64,000 nucleotides of DNA. It comes from Norana najaformis. Its lineage: Eukaryota; Annelida; Clitellata; Crassiclitellata; Hormogastridae. Below the pieces are notes generated by a model. It saw nothing but the letters and a program-made list of their open reading frames with translations. It had not been told where the DNA came from and searched no databases. This document shows positions 24,440-37,375 of the stretch, in pieces. Location of the stretch: positions 15,931,861 to 15,995,860 of the forward strand of contig OZ029918.1 in NCBI GenBank assembly GCA_964023275.1. The letters run 5' to 3'. The position numbers and the translations under genes are program-made. Numbering within the stretch: the first letter of the stretch is position 1; every line of letters starts with the position of its first letter.

Positions 24440-26120
24440 AGGGGTTGTTCAAATATACCATATGAAGAACAACATCCGGTTGCCAGAAGACCAGAGCGAG
24501 AAAACAGGCACTGTTTTGATGAAGTGTGGTTAGGTTGAGAGAAAAGGGAAAGCAGCAGATTCAGTGGATCAGGGTAAGATTTCCTAAAAAGGTGGTTCAT
24601 TAGTTTTGATTGGAAAACTTGAGGAGTGATAGATAGAGGGGATTGAAATTGACGATGATGGGTGAATGACAGAATTCTGGAGGGAGATCATTCCAGAGTC
24701 AAGGCGTAGTGTAGTGTATGGATCCTTTGGAGAACTTAAGATGAGTAGTTACAGTGGGGCCAGACAAGAGCGAGGTAAGAGGAGGAACGGGTAGAGCGGG
24801 TGATTGGATGGTAAAGAGTTTGCAAAGATAAGTAGGTTGGGAGTACTGAAGAGAGTTATAGGTTAGAGAAAGAACTTTGAAATGAATGCGTTCGGGAATT
24901 TTCAATTTTCAGCCAGTGGAGTGATTTAAAGATAGAAGTGGTATGGTGATGCTTGGATGTCCTGGTGACAGCTCAAGCAAGTGAATTTTTGGATGAGTTG
25001 AAGATGCTTACTTTGATTGGATTCAAGACTAAAGAAAAGGGAATTACAGTAGTCAAGCTTGACAAGTAGTCAAGTGGAGGCAGCAATGGTAGAGGCAGTT
25101 TTTAAATTGGCCATAGAACAAATTCAGCAAAGGTCACAAATATGAATGAAGCAGGTGAGAGAGAGGTTGAAGATGTGATTTGGAAATAAGAGATCTGGGT
25201 CAAAGGTAATGCCAAGATTGTGTACAGGCGGATTAGAGGTGAAACTGAGAGTAGATGAATTTGTTGATAGGTGGATAGAAGATTCAGAGATTTTCTTAAT
25301 CTGATCTGGTAGACCAATTTGAGTGAATTGAGTTTTGGCAGGGTTGAGGCAGAGGAGGTTGGAGGACATCCACTTTGAGAATTGGCTAACAAGATCAAGC
25401 AACTGAGTGATGGATGGGAAAAGGAACTTGGAGAGAAGAATATGATGAGTTGAGTGTCATCAGCATAAAGATGGTGGTTGACTGAAGAGGATTCTATGAA
25501 ACAGCTCTGTGGCATAGTGTACAAAATGAAGAGAAGTGGCCCTATGATGGAACCTTGAGGGACATCAGAAGAGAGAGGGAGCTAGGGATTGCAAACAATG
25601 ACTTACAGCTTTTACAGAAAAGGAGCTGGAAGAAAAGTAAGACCAGAAGCAAAGAAAGGCAGTATCAGAGATGCTAAACCAGGAAGATAGTTGTTGAAAA
25701 AGTAAGTCATGATCGGTGGTATCAAACACAGCAGAAATGTCGAGAAGACAGAGACAAGCGACTTGTTAATGACTAATGGCTGAGACTGAGACATGAGTAG
25801 GAGCAGATGGGAACAACGATCCCTGATGCAATGAGAAATTGATAATTAAAGTTTAAAGTAATGGTTGAACCTAGGACATCAAAGCACTCTTTCAGAAGAG
25901 ACATAGGAATGTGGTCAAGGAGACAGTTCCTTTTGTTAGGTGAAGAATAGATGAGTTTGCAAAATTCTGCAAGATTTGTTGGCTGAAAGTAGTCTGAGGC
26001 AGGAGATGAAGAACTAGGATGAAGAAATTTATCACATACTGAGTCACAAACAAATTTCAGCCTCTGCAGAAAAAGGTCAAGAATTTATTGGCAAGCTCAT
26101 AGATTGCCAAAAACACAGCA
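24440..26120 (-). pseudogene. CR1/Rex-like LINE reverse transcriptase, degenerate
   Basis: On the minus strand, from high to low coordinates: LLDHIPMSLLKECFDVLGS (25870-25930), the region DISAVFDTTDHDLLFQQLSS (25680-25745), [10 protein letters not shown] carrying the catalytic YADD box (about 25440-25470), then [16 protein letters not shown] and [16 protein letters not shown] (25185-25370), then IPERIHFKVLSLTYNSLQ and PTYLCKLF (about 24815-24900). This is the domain order of a CR1/Jockey-group RT without its endonuclease. Frame changes break the ORF at several points. Confidence 0.8.
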
Positions 26121-26154
26121 GAAGATAAATTTGACTTCTCTTTATGTATTTTTA

Positions 26155-26225
26155 TATATGTATGTATGTATCTTATTGTATGTATATGCATATATATATA
26201 TATGTATGTATGTATATATGTATGA
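26155..26225. repeat. TATG/TATA microsatellite
   Basis: An irregular run of TATGTATG and TATATATA units. It lies next to the 5' truncation point of the minus-strand LINE. Confidence 0.85.
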
Positions 26226-26229
26226 AGAC

Positions 26230-29200
26230 ACCTTGTATATTGCTTTTTTATACTTCAGAAGAGTGCTGGAATTTCAGTATTAAAAAAACTAATTAATGAT
26301 ATGCAAGGGACCCTTGTTATGAAAACTCACATCATAATTTTGTTACTGAGGGCTTGTTTTTATTTTGGGTAGATAAAAGAATTGACAGATACTTACTGAC
26401 ATACAGTAAAAGTCCGGTAGCACGCATTTCATTAATGTGCTATTTTAGTTAATGCAAAACAGCTTTATGCTGCCTAATGATGCCTAATGAAAATGCAGAA
26501 ATTATTAATAGGCAGTACACAGACTGGTACTACACAGTAGCTGACTCATTTGCATAGCAAACAGCTGTAATTGTACATGCAGGGATGTACTGTACTGGCA
26601 TTTCCTTCTTCCTTTTTTCTTATTGCAAATAATGTGATGTGACAGACATATCATGCATATTTGTACTGTCGTGCTATTGTTATTTCACATATGTGTAACT
26701 ATTTATAGACAGGTATAGATATTAGATAAAGAGAAATTATTAGAACCTTAGATATCACCTGTTAAGTCTAATCTCATAATAGCGGAGGGCAAGTGTGAAA
26801 GAAAAACCACCAGTGAAGTTTCTTAGAGATTTATTTCTAACGGCTAACCAGTTAAGCCAAACTATGGATCATTTCAACATGTATAGATTCTGTTCAGAGG
26901 TTTCAGCAAAAACATGTGTACTAATAAACCACATGGACTTGTTTTAATCTAACTTGAAAATGTTCTTTTAAAACTGTAGTGTTAATGCCTTTTAATAGCT
27001 TAAATTTATACTTTTTACAAAGTTTTACTGATTTACTGTGTATTTAGCATTTTATCATATTCATATTTCTACTACAGTTTTTTAAAACGAAGTCAGTAGG
27101 TAAGCAGGAAGCTGTAAATGTGTGTAAGTAAAAACAGACCTATACCAGACGTTTGCTGTAGATAGCATTCACATGAAAATGCAATGAATGAAAAACGACA
27201 TAATAAGTTGTGAAAGGAAACATAAATTTAAATATCACCAGCATAGAGGTGATGCCTGATTGAATGGTTACTACTGAACAATGTACATATTGCATATTTG
27301 AACGGACATATTAGGATTTAATCATGATGCATTCATGGTGTAAAGACTTCTAGTTGGCTAAAATAGTGTGACCACTGAGACTGGCAAGTGGCATTTTCAC
27401 AGGAAAACAATTAGCCACGCTCTGTGAAACTGTTCCATGCGGCTGTTCTTCACCATTGGGCATCACTGGAGATTTGTACCGAAATCTTTCAAGTAATTAA
27501 TCAGTATGATAAGTTAACAGTGATGTTGCTAAATGTTGCTGGTGACAGTTTCACTTTATAAGTTTTCTAATCTCGTTTCTCGTTTGTGTTCGGGTTTTTC
27601 TTATTTTCTCTTTTATTTATCTTACTAGATTTAACATGTAGTATTTAGTTTTTGCAACTAAAGCTGTACCAAACATTTTGTATTTGATTTGATTCAAACC
27701 TGAATATGGCTCAGTTTATTTGTATTTGACCAAACAGTTTCAAGAATCCAACAAAAATAATAAATGCACTATATAAATCTTAATGTTTACAAATATTAAA
27801 TATGCTCTATAAAATTTCCATTTCCATTTGTGGTTTCCACTGCTGGTTGAAACTCTCCTTTTAACTTTGCGCTTGATTTTTTCCTTATAAAATTTGGTAA
27901 TCAAGAATTATATGGCCAATAAAGTGTTACATTGCATTCAGCCATTGATAATAGTGAAGTCCAGTATGGAAATGTTGTAAGGTAATCTGGACAAAGGTCC
28001 GTGCAAGCCACATGCGCCATGTGCAAGGCATCAATTTCACATGGCACTAGTCAATCAAAAAATTTTACAACAATGCTCTAAATAATCATTTATAATACTA
28101 ACATGCTGTTGAACGTGAATTTATACACTTGAAAAATGCACTGCTTGACTACTGGAAAGTCTAATTGATAAAAAGCAAAGGGATTGTTCATAAAGGGCTT
28201 TACAAAAGATGCCTACTTTGGACCCTCCCTTCCCCTTGTTCACATTTGGCACCCCCCATCCCTTATTGTGGACGTCTGCACTCCGATGGAATACTAAGGC
28301 CTTCATTAGGCTATGTGGTTGACCTTGCAGGGCTAACTCTATGCGATTTGTACTTGAATGCTGCTGTGTCCAGCAAAGGGCTCTAATTAGTTGCAACACA
28401 GTACAGATTGTCTGCACTCTGGCTCATGTTGGCGTTTAAGGCACAGGCTGTACAGAAATAACTGTAGATAACAAAGTCAGATTCAGACTTTCACATTGGG
28501 CATAACCCCAACCCAGTTTGCTTTTATTCGAATTGGGGTTACCCCTCCATCCCTTCTGCGAACATCCTGAATGGACAATCCCAAACTCGGCAAACTTTGA
28601 GCAACTTTATTTTAAAAACATTACAAAAGAAATTGTCTCTACCAAGTTCTTTAGTTGACTTCTTTATTTGGACGTGATGGGGATTCCTCTCCCTTCAAAC
28701 TCCCTTTGTATTCCCTCTGGTAACGAGACTACAGCAATTGCACACCTGGACACTGAAATTATTAGATTCCTAACAGATCCTTGCATACCAAAATCTTCAG
28801 ACCCAGTCCAATAGTGTCAGCAGAACGGGCACATGTACCCAAACCGGAATACATGTGTCCAAGCCTTATTGTCTGTAATCCTTTGCTTTTGGTCGCTTGT
28901 GGCCTCTGAGTAATCAACAATATGGCCACCCCAAATTGTGAGAGATAATAGATTGCTGCATTCCAAGCAAACATTATCCGTTATAAAAATAAGTAAGAAA
29001 TCAGTAATGGAATAACGTTTTTCAAAGTACTATTATTGTCATTATGAAACTTTCTTAAATTTTTTGATACCATCACATAATAGATATGATGTCTCTGTTG
29101 AGCACTCTTTGAGCAGGATGGTACAGAAATCCATCATCTAGGCATGGATGTGGTCTTTTACAGTTTTAAGAGCGTCTTAAAAGGCGTTACTTAAGTATAT

Positions 29201-30500
29201 AAACATATGCATAGGGAATCAGATGGTTGGATTAACCTTAAAAGGCTTATCAGTTTGAGTATGAAGAAAGCTTTTACGACTTTAATTTGCAAGATGTGTA
29301 AAGACTGAAATGTTTCTTTACAATTTGAGTTTAAATGTTTTTCTTGCTCAGATTCTGTTTGTAACTGTAAGTCTGTAAGGATGGCAATGGTCATCTTTCA
29401 ACACTGGCAAACTTTTATGGCATGCTGTTTACTCCAGAATTGCAATTTAATTAAAAACTTTTATGACTTTTCTATGATTTTGGAGGGAAATATAACTCTG
29501 TCTGCCACCTTATGCATAGACTTACAGTGCCTTGTACCAAACAAGCTGCAGTGGTCATTTTTTACTGCTGACACAATCGATGTTTTGGTGATGCATTTCA
29601 TGCATTTTATTACTATGTTTTCAACTGTATTACTTGTGAAAGAGCTCTTGATTCTTTCACTAATTTCCTAGTTTTTATCATTTCTGCTTTGTTAAATATG
29701 ATTTGGATTTATGTCATCTGATCGAACATCATCCTGTGGAGCCTCCAGAGTGACGTTAACTAGGCATTATTTCACGAATTGTAAATAACAGCACTGAGCA
29801 CTGTGCAGATGGGCTCTCCATTGAACATTACCTACACTGAAACTTTTTGTCAAATCAAGCATATTGATTAATTCAGGGTCAGATACAATGAGTGTGATAA
29901 ATTATTTAAGGTTAGGTATTGATAGCTATAATCAGTATCCAGTTTTGACAAGAAAAATCAGTCCAAACTTATGTCTAAAAACTTTCCTCTTCCACAATAC
30001 GTGCTGCAAATACATGCGTCAATAGCACTAAACTGTTTATGGGATCACTGTCAAATGTAAAGGTCTTTATGCTCGTTGCATAAAGGATGGTTCAGACCTG
30101 AATGTTTGTCGACTGATTATTGACAAACCATTACTTTTGTCACTGAAACAGAAGCACACCAGCAGCTTTAGCCTTAAATGTGGAAGCTGAATTTAGATGA
30201 GCTGGAGATGTTCATTGCCATAGGCTACTTTGTGTACATGGAGCTAGTGGTACAAAGGGTTTATCTTTCAAGAGTCTGTAGTCCACATCATGAGGTCTTC
30301 TGTTCTGTCAGGAAACTATAGAGAGATACAGGTTTGCAGTCATTGTGAATACCTCAGATTCAATCTAAGTCAAATCAAAGCATTTGAGTTGAGAGCAAAA
30401 AGTTTGTTCTGGTGTAGGAGGCAGTGAACAGCCTTTTTAAACAAAGTATGCTATATTATGTACCTGATGAGAATATACCACTTGACAAACAACTGTTTCA
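26230..30500. other. No gene recognised (probable RBFOX upstream intron)
   Basis: AT-rich DNA without conserved coding. A minus-strand open frame at 28121-28417 and a plus-strand one at 29381-29671 show no recognisable pattern. A 9-bp inverted repeat (TAACCCCAA/TTGGGGTTA) lies at 28503-28541. Because the first recognised RBFOX exon at 31042 has a splice acceptor, some or all of this stretch is likely intron. Confidence 0.35.
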
Positions 30501-30507
30501 TGCGAAG

Positions 30508-30552
30508 GCTTGCTGCTGCTGCTGCTGCTGCTGCTGCAGCTGCTGCTGCTGC
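30508..30552. repeat. (CTG)n trinucleotide repeat
   Basis: About 14 GCT/CTG triplets with one CAG interruption (CTGCTGCAGCTGCTG). It lies ~490 bp upstream of the first recognised RBFOX exon, on the sense strand as CTG, so it is transcribed as CUG if the gene starts further upstream. Confidence 0.9.
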
Positions 30553-31041
30553 TCACAGTATGTCTAGCCTGGACTCAGTATAAGTCCATGAACTAAACTT
30601 TCAGATCTTAATGTTATTATCATTGATAGCCAATAATATGATAACATTTCAACATCATTGCTTTTCTTTGCATTATAAAATACAAGAATACTGACTGCCA
30701 AGCAGGCCTATTATGTTACATCCAAGATGCATTCAATAAAAAATGTTTGGTTTTTTTATAGGGATATCATGTCATATTTTAATATTTTAACCAAGAATTT
30801 TGTGTAATCAATAACTTTCGGATGCTTTCCTCACACAAAACATGCATTTGCAATGAAAAATGCATTTCACATCACACACTGTGCTGCAATATATTAGCAG
30901 TCATTTTTTTACTGGTGCCATCTTTTTAGGTTTACTAAATATATCATCCTTCTGATGTTAAACTGCAGCTTATTTACTAAATAATTAAGAATAGTTGTGA
31001 GTTGAGACATGCATTTGATTGTATTAATTAATTTTGAACAG

Positions 31042-31164
31042 GTAAGAGAACGTCCTGGAGAACTTGGATTACCTTATAACCGGAATAACCGGTGCAGCAT
31101 CATAAAAGACTCTGGAGGCACAACATCACCATCACCTGGCTCTAAAGTTGTAGAACAACAGACA
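31042..31164 (+). CDS. RBFOX: RBFOX exon upstream of the RRM (linker)
   Basis: This 123-nt exon has acceptor TTTTGAACAG and donor ACA/GTATGC, phase 0 at both ends, and encodes 41 residues rich in Gly, Asn, Ser and Pro (start VRERPGELGLPYNRNN, end SKVVEQQT). It is assigned to the RBFOX gene because it lies just upstream, splices in frame into the exon that starts the RRM, and continues its Gln/Thr-rich text. The linker before the RRM is poorly conserved in the family, so homology alone does not prove it. The N-terminal exons with the start codon were not found and may lie upstream, inside or outside the window. Confidence 0.6.
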
Positions 31165-31694
31165 GTATGCATTCTCTGTGTTTTATCTAATCTTAGGACT
31201 TCTGTGATGCTACTGTGATAATGCACAAGAGATGAGTTGATGGGATGCCAATGCCTCTTCCAGAAACAAGGTCTGATGAGAAAGAGTGACAGCTTATGAA
31301 GATAAATATTTCAGCATGGTTACCCTCATAGGGTTTTTTGGCAGAGATCAGTAAGGCAATTGAGACTCAACAGAGTGCAAATATAAAGGAATTTCTCACT
31401 GTACTGTATGGTTATCCTTAGATGCTCAAGTGTCACAACCAGACTAAGGCAATTAGAAGACCTGCACTTTTCAAGACTAGACTTAGCTGAAAACTGCTGT
31501 GGAGACTCTAAGCATTTGATCCATTGGTTCTGATCCTTCAGTCGCTGCACTTACTTCCAGCTCTCTGTATTGTATTGGGTATCCTCAAATGCTCAAGTGT
31601 TCAGTTCTTCTTGAAAGACTTAAATGACAAAAGTGAAACATTTGATATTTTTAACATTCGTGTATAATATTATTGTTTGACCATTGATTTGCAG

Positions 31695-31838
31695 CAGACA
31701 GAATTGGATGATGATACAGGAACAAGACTTCCTTATCTGGCTTGTTCCACAAAGTCATTTGGAGAGGGACCGAAACGTTTGCACATTTCAAATCTGCCAT
31801 TCCGATTCAGAGAGGCAAATCTTCGCAGCCTTTTAACA
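31695..31838 (+). CDS. RBFOX: RBFOX exon: start of the RRM (RNP2)
   Basis: A 144-nt exon in phase 0, with donor ACA/GTAGG. It encodes an acidic lead (TELDDDTG) and then PKRLHISNLPFRFREANLRS, the beginning of the Fox-1 RRM. Human RBFOX proteins read KRLHVSNIPFRFRDPDLRQ here. It holds RNP2 (LHISNL) and the His and Phe residues that contact the GCAUG target in RBFOX1. The acceptor is a tandem GCAGCAG, so splicing can start at 31695 or 31698 and give or omit one Gln. As I recall, the vertebrate exon is also 144 nt. RBFOX proteins bind UGCAUG in pre-mRNA in the nucleus and promote or repress nearby exons by position. Identification of the family is secure; which paralogue is not decidable. Confidence 0.92.
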
Positions 31839-31899
31839 GTAGGAACTTCTGTTAAATGAAATAACTAACAGATCATGTCTAGACTGGTTTCGGTTTCAG

Positions 31900-32370
31900 A
31901 TGGTGTAAAATGTGAATATGATGAAGCTGCATTTCATATAGAAGAATTAGGTTGGTACATAAAATGGTACATATGGACTGACTTACTTCAAACGGATATG
32001 AAAAACAATATGATTCTGTGACAAATGTACACAACCAAGCACACACATGCATTCAGTTCAACAGTTTTATTTTCAAATTCAGGCTGCTTAGGTCCTGTCT
32101 TCATATCATCATTCTTAACTGTCCTGGGAATATACTCTAAATCTACTCAAATCTCCTCAGCATCCTTCTTGGGTATACAGGGCAGGAATTTAGTGTTGAA
32201 TGTCATCAGTAGAAGCCTCTGTTTGCTCAGCCTCTCTTAGGTCTTGCTGTGCAGATAAGTTTCTGATTCTAGCATCTCAGTGCCAGCAGCGGGGCTTCAT
32301 GTGTAGGAAGAAAAGTTAAAGATCTAGTTTCTTCTGAAACATTTTATAACTGCGTATGTATTTATGTTTT
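31900..32370. other. RBFOX intron
   Basis: Intron between the 144-nt and 54-nt exons. No further coding, RNA or repeat was recognised. Confidence 0.6.
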
Positions 32371-32377
32371 GTTACAG

Positions 32378-32431
32378 CAATTTGGAACAATATTGGACAC
32401 AGAAATCATATTTAATGAGAAAGGCTCTAAG
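32378..32431 (+). CDS. RBFOX: RBFOX exon: RRM beta2-beta3
   Basis: A 54-nt exon, phase 0, with acceptor TTGTTACAG and donor AAG/GTTAGC. It encodes QFGTILDTEIIFNEKGSK, matching the RBFOX sequence QFGKILDVEIIFNERGSK almost residue for residue. It joins in frame to the exons on both sides. Vertebrate RBFOX genes, as I recall, also have a 54-nt exon here, so the intron positions are ancient. No TGCATG was seen in the ~250 nt on either side. Confidence 0.95.
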
Positions 32432-32439
32432 GTTAGCTT

Positions 32440-33940
32440 TGATCTGAATAAGATTTTGTTGACCTTTCTGTTTCTGATCCTGCTACGGACTGTTTGGACA
32501 GGTTTTCAGAAAATCCCAACAGTTGACTGAAATTTCAGTATGCTGGCTACTTATTGAGCAGAGTGTCACATCTTTGTTCATTGTTGACCAGTCAGTCACG
32601 CAGCTATGCCGTCAATTAAACACGTACTTTAACTCTTACAGTCCCGGGGATTAGAGAAAACCTGCAGTAGAACCTGCAGCTCTTCATATGCTGCTTTTCT
32701 CACTCAGTTGTTTTCTTCAGATCATTTTTTCTGATCAACCAGAGTCTGTACAACTTTCAGACTAAGTTCAAGAGTTGAATCTTCCAGCATATAAATTCTG
32801 CACAGGCTTCCTAACAGTTTCACTCTCACTCGACTGATGTAGTGACTGTTGTAGTGCATATCAACAGTGTTTACACTTTCTGTTTGGAATATAAAGAAAT
32901 TCTTTTTGATATAATGTTAGCCGTTCAACACTGATGATTGATGTATGTTGACTATGTTAAATATAGAACTGTTCATTTCTGTTCAGTTCATGTTATGAAT
33001 GTTGGTCTTTTATTTTGAATGCATTCATCCACAGATATCTATCTCTATATCACCATAGTGTTTGATGAACCAGTTTATGATGTGATATTATCAGCCATCC
33101 TGTCTTCTTCCGCCCCACATTCCTTACTTATTTTTCATTCTCATAGTAAAGCCCTAATTTTCTCAACGGTCGGAATCTTCGCTGTTAGCATTTTCTCCTT
33201 AAACTACTAAGGCTTTTAAACTTCCATTTAGTGTACCAATAGTTGTTATTTTAAGCAAACAGTTTAATCTATTCAAATTTCTGCACCAAATCTACTTTTG
33301 TTCAAACACTGCTTTCATGTACTGAATGCTTCAAGTTGGACAATTTATGGATACAGTGCAGGAGTTACGATGCAGGAGACTCGACATTAAATGACTTTAG
33401 AACTGTTAATCAGTAAAGGATGAGGTCTATTTTCATGCTGCATTGGTCATGTCAGTCTCATCTGAAGAGTAATTTCAAGACGTTTATGCAGAAGTAATCT
33501 AGTAATCTATTGGCATTGCTAGGCATTTGTGTATTCCCGTTAAAACGAAATTGTTTTAATTAGTTTTGGCATCTCATCTTAGTTGTCTGCTTCTGTTTTC
33601 CTGTCTCGTGTGAATTATTTAATCTGTTTTCTACCTCATCTACATTTTTTGCGTTGTCTTGGTGGATGCAGTTGCTAGTTCCATGCACATCCATCACGTA
33701 ACAGACCCGAATCAATCCGCTTTGCCAAAATAGCTCTGATCAAGTTTTTGTTTCTTATTCTTGGCCATATTCATCAGTTTTCTGCTTTGCTGGTGACAGC
33801 GACAGCTTCTGATCAGCTTAAGGTCAATTCCATGAAACGTATAATGTCTTGTAGATGGGTGGAAGGCGAATCTGATATGCTGAGAACTATTCTGGTAAAT
33901 GCGTTGTTACTAAATGATGTCATAAAATTCTTCATCTGGA
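32440..33940. other. RBFOX intron, 5' part
   Basis: Intron sequence between the 54-nt and 93-nt exons. No conserved element was recognised apart from the SINE at its 3' end. Confidence 0.6.
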
Positions 33941-33945
33941 GTTCA

Positions 33946-34160
33946 GGCAGCATGGTGGTATAGTAGTAGTGCTGCATCTTTTTACTTCAGAACCTGGAGT
34001 TCAATTCTCCTTTTTCGTCTTTGTGATATTAGAGCTATATGTTGCATAATGACGGGTTGTCCATTTGTTGTATTAGTAATGAGATTAGTCAGTACCTAAT
34101 AATTCTGGCAAGTCTTTTTAGTTGATGAAGAGCAGTAGTCAGTCATCTGGCCTTACCTTA
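33946..34160 (+). mobile_element. tRNA-derived SINE in RBFOX intron
   Basis: The head GCATGGTGGTATAGTAGTAG resembles the A box of the SINE at 210-425, and GGAGTTCAATTCTCC provides a degenerate B box at tRNA spacing. The body is too diverged to align. It sits ~140 bp upstream of the 93-nt RRM exon. Confidence 0.5.
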
Positions 34161-34297
34161 CTTTACCTGTGCAGGTTCTGCTGTTACGCTATGGAGTAAA
34201 TACCAGTCTGCTGAAGAGATTATGCGTCATCACTTTGCTCAGTCTTTCTTAGTGTAATTTTTGCTTACGATTTTGTTATCATCATGATTATTGTTAG

Positions 34298-34390
34298 GGT
34301 TTCGGATTTGTCACTTTCGCGAAATGCTGCGATGCTGATCGAGCGAGAGACCTTCTCAATGGGACAGTCGTTGAAGGCAGGAAAATCGAG
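34298..34390 (+). CDS. RBFOX: RBFOX exon: RRM RNP1, 93 nt
   Basis: A 93-nt exon, phase 0, with acceptor TTATTGTTAG and donor GAG/GTTACT. It encodes GFGFVTF (RNP1; both Phe residues used for RNA stacking are present), then [12 protein letters not shown] and VVEGRKIE, with the RNA-contacting Arg of EGRKIE retained. In vertebrates the equivalent 93-nt exon is the one skipped to make an RNA-binding-dead isoform, a known autoregulatory switch. Its in-frame length here allows the same switch. One TGCATG lies 96 nt downstream (34486-34491), and a degenerate SINE lies just upstream. Confidence 0.95.
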
Positions 34391-34904
34391 GTTACTTGCA
34401 TCTTAACTCTTCAGCAAATTGATTAATCAGTCAATGACTTGATCATTTAATTTACTGGTCATGCTGCCATTGAATTATGTAACTCTGCATGCTGGAATAC
34501 GAAACCGGTTTTGTTGAGCTTTGCCTCACAGTCATTTAACCCAAGAGTCTCTTAATTGCTAGTCTGTCATTAATAAAGATTGAATGAACCTAACCGTCAA
34601 TCATTGTTAAGTAACATTGCAGGTTCCTCACAGGCTTAATCAGTCATCAATTGAGGAACCAATCAGTTAACCCACAAGCATTCAATCAGTCCATTTAAGA
34701 ATTTGATCAATCATCGAGGTAATCAGTTTCTGGCAGAAAACTCATCCATCGCTCTTGAATAGGTTGCCTACTTATCTATGACAAGAACTGCAAAGCCTTT
34801 CCTAATCCGTATTCCTGCAATGGCTGAAAATCATCCCATTTGATTGGTGGATGGGTCGCAAGTGCCAGTGATGAGTTTTCTTCCATCCACGTCTGTCCGT
34901 CTTG

Positions 34905-35620
<716 letters not shown>

Positions 35621-36039
35621 TGTTTTAATCAACACATATTTTTGTATATGGCCAAGCTTATCACTGAATTATACAGTTTAAACTGGTTTCCAGAGCCTCT
35701 GACCTGTTAGAGTATTTACAAAGTGAAGAAGTTGGATGAGTGTCTGGAGAAATCCACCCATGCTTCCATTTGCCTTTATAAGCTCCGATTCCGTGGATGA
35801 CTGTGTGCTTAGAGCCTTTGTTATTTTATGTCCAAGATCCACTGAACCATCATTAACCCGGTGCCCTTAGGGTCAGACTAGGGTCACTGTTACCTCTGTC
35901 TTGCATAACAGACAAGTTTTGAAGGTCTTAAGGATGACACATAGCCATGAAAACATTGCTTCTTTTTTCCCCTGATTACATGGTGGTCAGATAGTGCCAC
36001 TGTAGCTTTTCACTGCCTCTGGTTAAGGTTCAGATCAGG

Positions 36040-36175
36040 GCATCATCATCATCATCATCATCATCGTCATCATTATTAATATTATTATTATTTTTTTACT
36101 TGAGGTAGGTATAATCCCTCAGGTGGTGAAAAAATTTGTCCAGAGACCGTAATTATTATTATTATATCTGCATTT
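36040..36175. repeat. ATC and ATT microsatellites
   Basis: CATCATCATCATCATCATCATCG is followed by imperfect ATT triplets and a second ATT cluster at ~36152-36165. The second cluster is the 3' tail of the adjacent minus-strand SINE. Confidence 0.8.
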
Positions 36176-36395
36176 ATTAGTAACTTCTAATGCGCTGGTG
36201 TCTAATGCACAGGGCATCAACCGATTAAGTGCCGCTCTCTAATGGTTAAGCATCAACTGATGGCACTGTGCAATAGTGAGTGAAGGACTTGCTCAAAGTC
36301 CCTACACAGTAACCATGTGAGAGGGGGCTCAAATGCATACTGCCTGTGTTACAAGCCAAACGCTCTATCCATTCCGCTACCGGCTACTGTGCCCC
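36176..36395 (-). mobile_element. tRNA-derived SINE with LINE-derived 3' tail
   Basis: On the minus strand the head GTAGCCGGTAGCGGAATGGATAGAGCGTTTGGCTTGTAAC is a clear tRNA 5' half and anticodon arm (A box TAGCGGAATGGATAGAGCG, Thr-like TGT loop). It is followed by a B-box relic ending in GAGCCCC. The 3' end (36178-36215, read reversed) is nearly identical over ~45 bp to the 3' end of the LINE at 39310-39362 (CGGTTGATGCC-TGTGCATTAGA-ACCAGC-AGAAGTTAC). This is the tail sharing by which a SINE borrows a partner LINE's reverse transcriptase. Confidence 0.75.
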
Positions 36396-36399
36396 ACAA

Positions 36400-37370
36400 G
36401 GGCACACTGCGTAACAATGATGCACTGCCTGACTTCTGCCACACTGCACTGATTTAATGGATGTCAATTTAAGTGCCACTATCAGCTGATGCATTATCAT
36501 GTTTTATGACAGTGGTGTCAAAGATGTCAGGGAAGTCGAAGAAGTCATTAGATTAGCCGCTTAAAAATTGTTCAGCCATAAAATAAGTTGTCCAGTCTTT
36601 GAATTGGCGTGTGATGGCTGCACTTCAGCCAAGAGACTCTTTGGCTCATGAAGGAGGTCCACAACAAATGTGCTTTTCATTTAACACTAAAGCATTGCGG
36701 ATAATGAGTTGAAATTTGTGGATTTAAATTTGTTTTTAAGCCACTTTGTCTGTTTGTATGTGCATATATCTGTCTTTCTGTACTGTAATCTCAGTGTCTT
36801 TTATGTGCATGAGGAGATGCATGTAGAGCACATGAATTCATTTGTATGTGTATATTTGTTTATCTGTTTATGCTTGAGTTTGTGCATATGTGTCTGTGTG
36901 TGATCCATCATTTAGAAGCCATATGTTGGGCAGATATAAACACTGTAGTGTAGGACTGGATGCCTTCTGCTGGATGGTCCTCTATAAGTTATTTTCTTCT
37001 TCTGAAAGACGATAAATGACAACGTTATGTAGCTGTAGACAGCCAGACTCAGATGGCATCACATCGTACAGAAATATGTAACATTATCACCAGCATTCAG
37101 TGCTGTCTTTAGAATGGTATGTTTATCTGCCTGTATATTCTATATTTTCAACTATGGTGAATCTTGGCTGAAATGCATTTATAACAATGAGTTAGTTACA
37201 CGATGTACAGAGAAAAGCAAGTTTCATGTGACTTACTAGAATATAAAATCCCTTGAGCATTCATTATATAGCGGGTTTGGGAAAGTTAAAGGTCTGACCA
37301 TTCTGTTCCTTCAGGCATGCTCACTTGCATAACAGCACTGGCCAAGCTGCTAATCTGTTCCTTTAAAGAA
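36400..37370. other. RBFOX intron with paired TGCATG
   Basis: No coding was recognised. Two TGCATG hexamers lie 12 bases apart at 36806-36811 and 36818-36823. They are candidate RBFOX binding sites ~1 kb upstream of the 58-nt exon. Confidence 0.5.
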
Positions 37371-37375
37371 CCTTA

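Noticed and set aside
24440..26120. The RT remnant joined with the 21400-22271 endonuclease as one element.
   Set aside because: On the minus strand the RT would precede the endonuclease, the reverse of LINE order, so they are separate copies.
28503..28541. An inverted repeat TAACCCCAA/TTGGGGTTA as a terminator or transposon end.
   Set aside because: Only 9 bp arms, no target duplication, and hairpin terminators do not apply in an animal genome.
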